Positions 51,290 to 52,632 of a stretch of 52,632 nucleotides of DNA are shown piece after piece. Origin of the DNA: Stagonosporopsis chrysanthemi (Eukaryota > Ascomycota > Dothideomycetes > Pleosporales > Didymellaceae). Location: the NCBI GenBank assembly GCA_022560025.1, contig JAFISE010000196.1:1-52632 (forward strand), read 5' to 3'. The notes below the pieces were generated by a model, which searched no databases, had not been told where the DNA came from, and worked only from the letters and a program-made list of their open reading frames with translations. The translations under genes were made by a program, and so were the position numbers. Within the stretch, counting starts at the first letter, position 1. Each line of letters starts with the position of its first letter.

Positions 51290-52632
51290 CAGGTGTTTCT
51301 AGTCCTGCTGTTAACTTGCCTAACAAGAGACTGCTTATTAAGCTCTCTAGAGACAACCCTACTGCAACTAACTATGTGCTTAATACTATTAAGATTTTAG
51401 CTTAAGGTTCTATGCATAACTATAGTATAGACCTCTGCTATAATCTATCTAGAGTACTACTAATAGTAGCACTTAAAAAAGTAAATATACTTCTAGGCTT
51501 AGTTAAGAAGAAGTATCTTAATACTACTCTTAAGCAGATTTATAAAGACTATTAGCTTAATACTAGCTAAGTAAAAGTAGTAGAAGCTTTTATTATAGAG
51601 CTTTACACTTTAATCTAAAGTCTAGTAGAGATAAGCAAAACAAAGACTTATATAGCTACTATTATAGAAATTACTAGCTTAGAAATTAAGTAGCCTATTA
51701 CTTGTCTTATAAATTTAGTAAATAATAAAGCTTTCTTAAACTACTTAAAGATTAATCTTTATTTAAAAGCTATTTATTTTATTAGTAGGCTCTGTAGCTA
51801 AAAAGTTAATATTAGCTTCTTAGGTTTATAGAAGCTGTAAAGCTAAATAGTAGAGCTTACTATAAAGGCTAGAAGTTTGCTATACTATTTTTGCTTAGAA
51901 GTAAACAGTCTACTGTCTACTAATTAAATCTATACTTAATCTCTAGATATTATACTACTTATTACTTTAATACTTTACTTTTCTTTATACTCTTAGACAA
52001 TAGGTTTTAATATTCTATTTACTCTTATATAAAAGAGTACTTTATTAGAATCTAACTATAAGTTTTTATATAAGCCTAATTATAAAAGACTTAACTTTAA
52101 AGTCTTTAAAGAAATAGCTTTAAAAGCTTTAGAGCTAAGCTTCTAGACAGACAGTAGTAAGAGCTTTAAAAGAAAGCTTATTATCTTCTATATAAATAAA
52201 TTCTAACTAACTAGCTAGTTTAGCTTAAAACTATCTATAAGTAAGCAAAGTAGTAATAAATACTTTATAAAAGCCTATAATAGACTAAGAAAAGCTAGTT
52301 TTTAACAAGCTAGACTTTAAACTGTAAGAGCTAAAAGTATAGTATAAACAAGCTGCAAAGCAGCTTAAGGTAGCACAACTTAAAGAGTTACAAGCTAGGT
52401 TCTTAGTAAGTAACTTAACTGTACTTAATATAATCTATAATAGTTCTACAGTAACTATTATAGTACTAGTAGTACTAACTACTAGCTTTTTTTAACCTAA
52501 GCTCTTATATATATTTTTAAAATATAATAAGGTAGACTATAATTATTAAAAGTATAACTATAAAAAGTATTTTTATAAGCTACTAGCTAACTTCTTATAG
52601 AAAATATAAAAAGTTAATTTTAGTATATAATA
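51290..52632. mobile_element. CpG-free AT-rich block, probable RIP-mutated transposon
   Basis: From 51290 to the window end there is not a single CpG in 1343 bases. CpA and TpG are rare and TpA abundant: the line 52081-52140 has nine TpA and no CpA or TpG. Stops occur in every frame. This is the signature of repeat-induced point mutation. Scattered coding-like stretches remain, but I could not name the element class. It continues past the window. Confidence 0.75.

Noticed and set aside
1..52632. tRNA, 5S rRNA or CRISPR arrays
   Set aside because: I scanned the gaps by eye for B-box-like GGTTCRANNCC strings and for known 5S motifs and found no match with a plausible partner; a covariance-model search would be decisive. 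CRISPR arrays are not expected in a fungal genome and none were seen.
51290..52632. Naming the transposon family
   Set aside because: Stop codons and RIP have erased clear motifs; no terminal repeat can be paired inside the window.

Overview
The window looks like nuclear DNA of a filamentous ascomycete, most likely a dothideomycete of the Pleosporales type. The evidence is: short introns (about 43-72 nt) with CTAAC/CTGAC-like branch sites; eukaryotic housekeeping genes (TIM23, mitochondrial HSP70, RRN11, MET13); fungal-only families (GPR1/FUN34/YaaH, DUF2415, GT90 with a polytopic N-terminus); and an abrupt CpG-free AT-rich block at the right edge, as left by repeat-induced point mutation (RIP). 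The species call is inference.

Layout. 0-4 kb: a truncated Pro/Ser-rich protein with a predicted N-myristoylation start, diverging from the Pol I core-factor gene RRN11, then an acetate-transporter-family gene. 4-6.5 kb: a long gap with no confident gene. 6.5-16 kb: a triosephosphate isomerase paralogue, MET13, TIM23, URA5 and a class I alpha-1,2-mannosidase. 16-23 kb: a weak small gene, a FucP-like sugar transporter and a large GT90 glycosyltransferase. 23-32 kb: a C2H2 zinc-finger protein, a drug-type MFS transporter and a DUF829 protein. 32-44 kb: cystathionine beta-lyase, a DUF2415 protein, mitochondrial HSP70 (SSC1-type), an iron-type alcohol dehydrogenase carrying 25 consecutive AAC codons, and class 2 dihydroorotate dehydrogenase. 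44-51 kb: an F-box-like protein, a bestrophin-like membrane protein and an unrecognised gene with a frame break. 51.3-52.6 kb: the CpG-free AT block, probably a RIP-mutated transposon.

Genes work together by pathway rather than as clusters. URA5 and dihydroorotate dehydrogenase are two steps of UMP synthesis. MET13 and cystathionine beta-lyase both feed methionine synthesis. TIM23 and mitochondrial HSP70 belong to the same import machine. The mannosidase and the GT90 enzyme are both secretory-pathway glycan enzymes. Strands alternate and each gene has its own promoter, so these look like ordinary fungal neighbours.

I found no strong candidate for an undescribed multi-gene system. The best leads are the near-perfect palindrome just upstream of URA5, the repeat-rich divergent promoter of mitochondrial HSP70, the polymorphism-prone poly-Asn tract, the GC-AG intron and 8-nt first exon, two gaps with coding-like debris, and the unknown gene beside the RIP block. 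Exon joins were read by eye from splice signals and frame, and are not confirmed by transcripts. No RNA genes or CRISPR arrays were seen.
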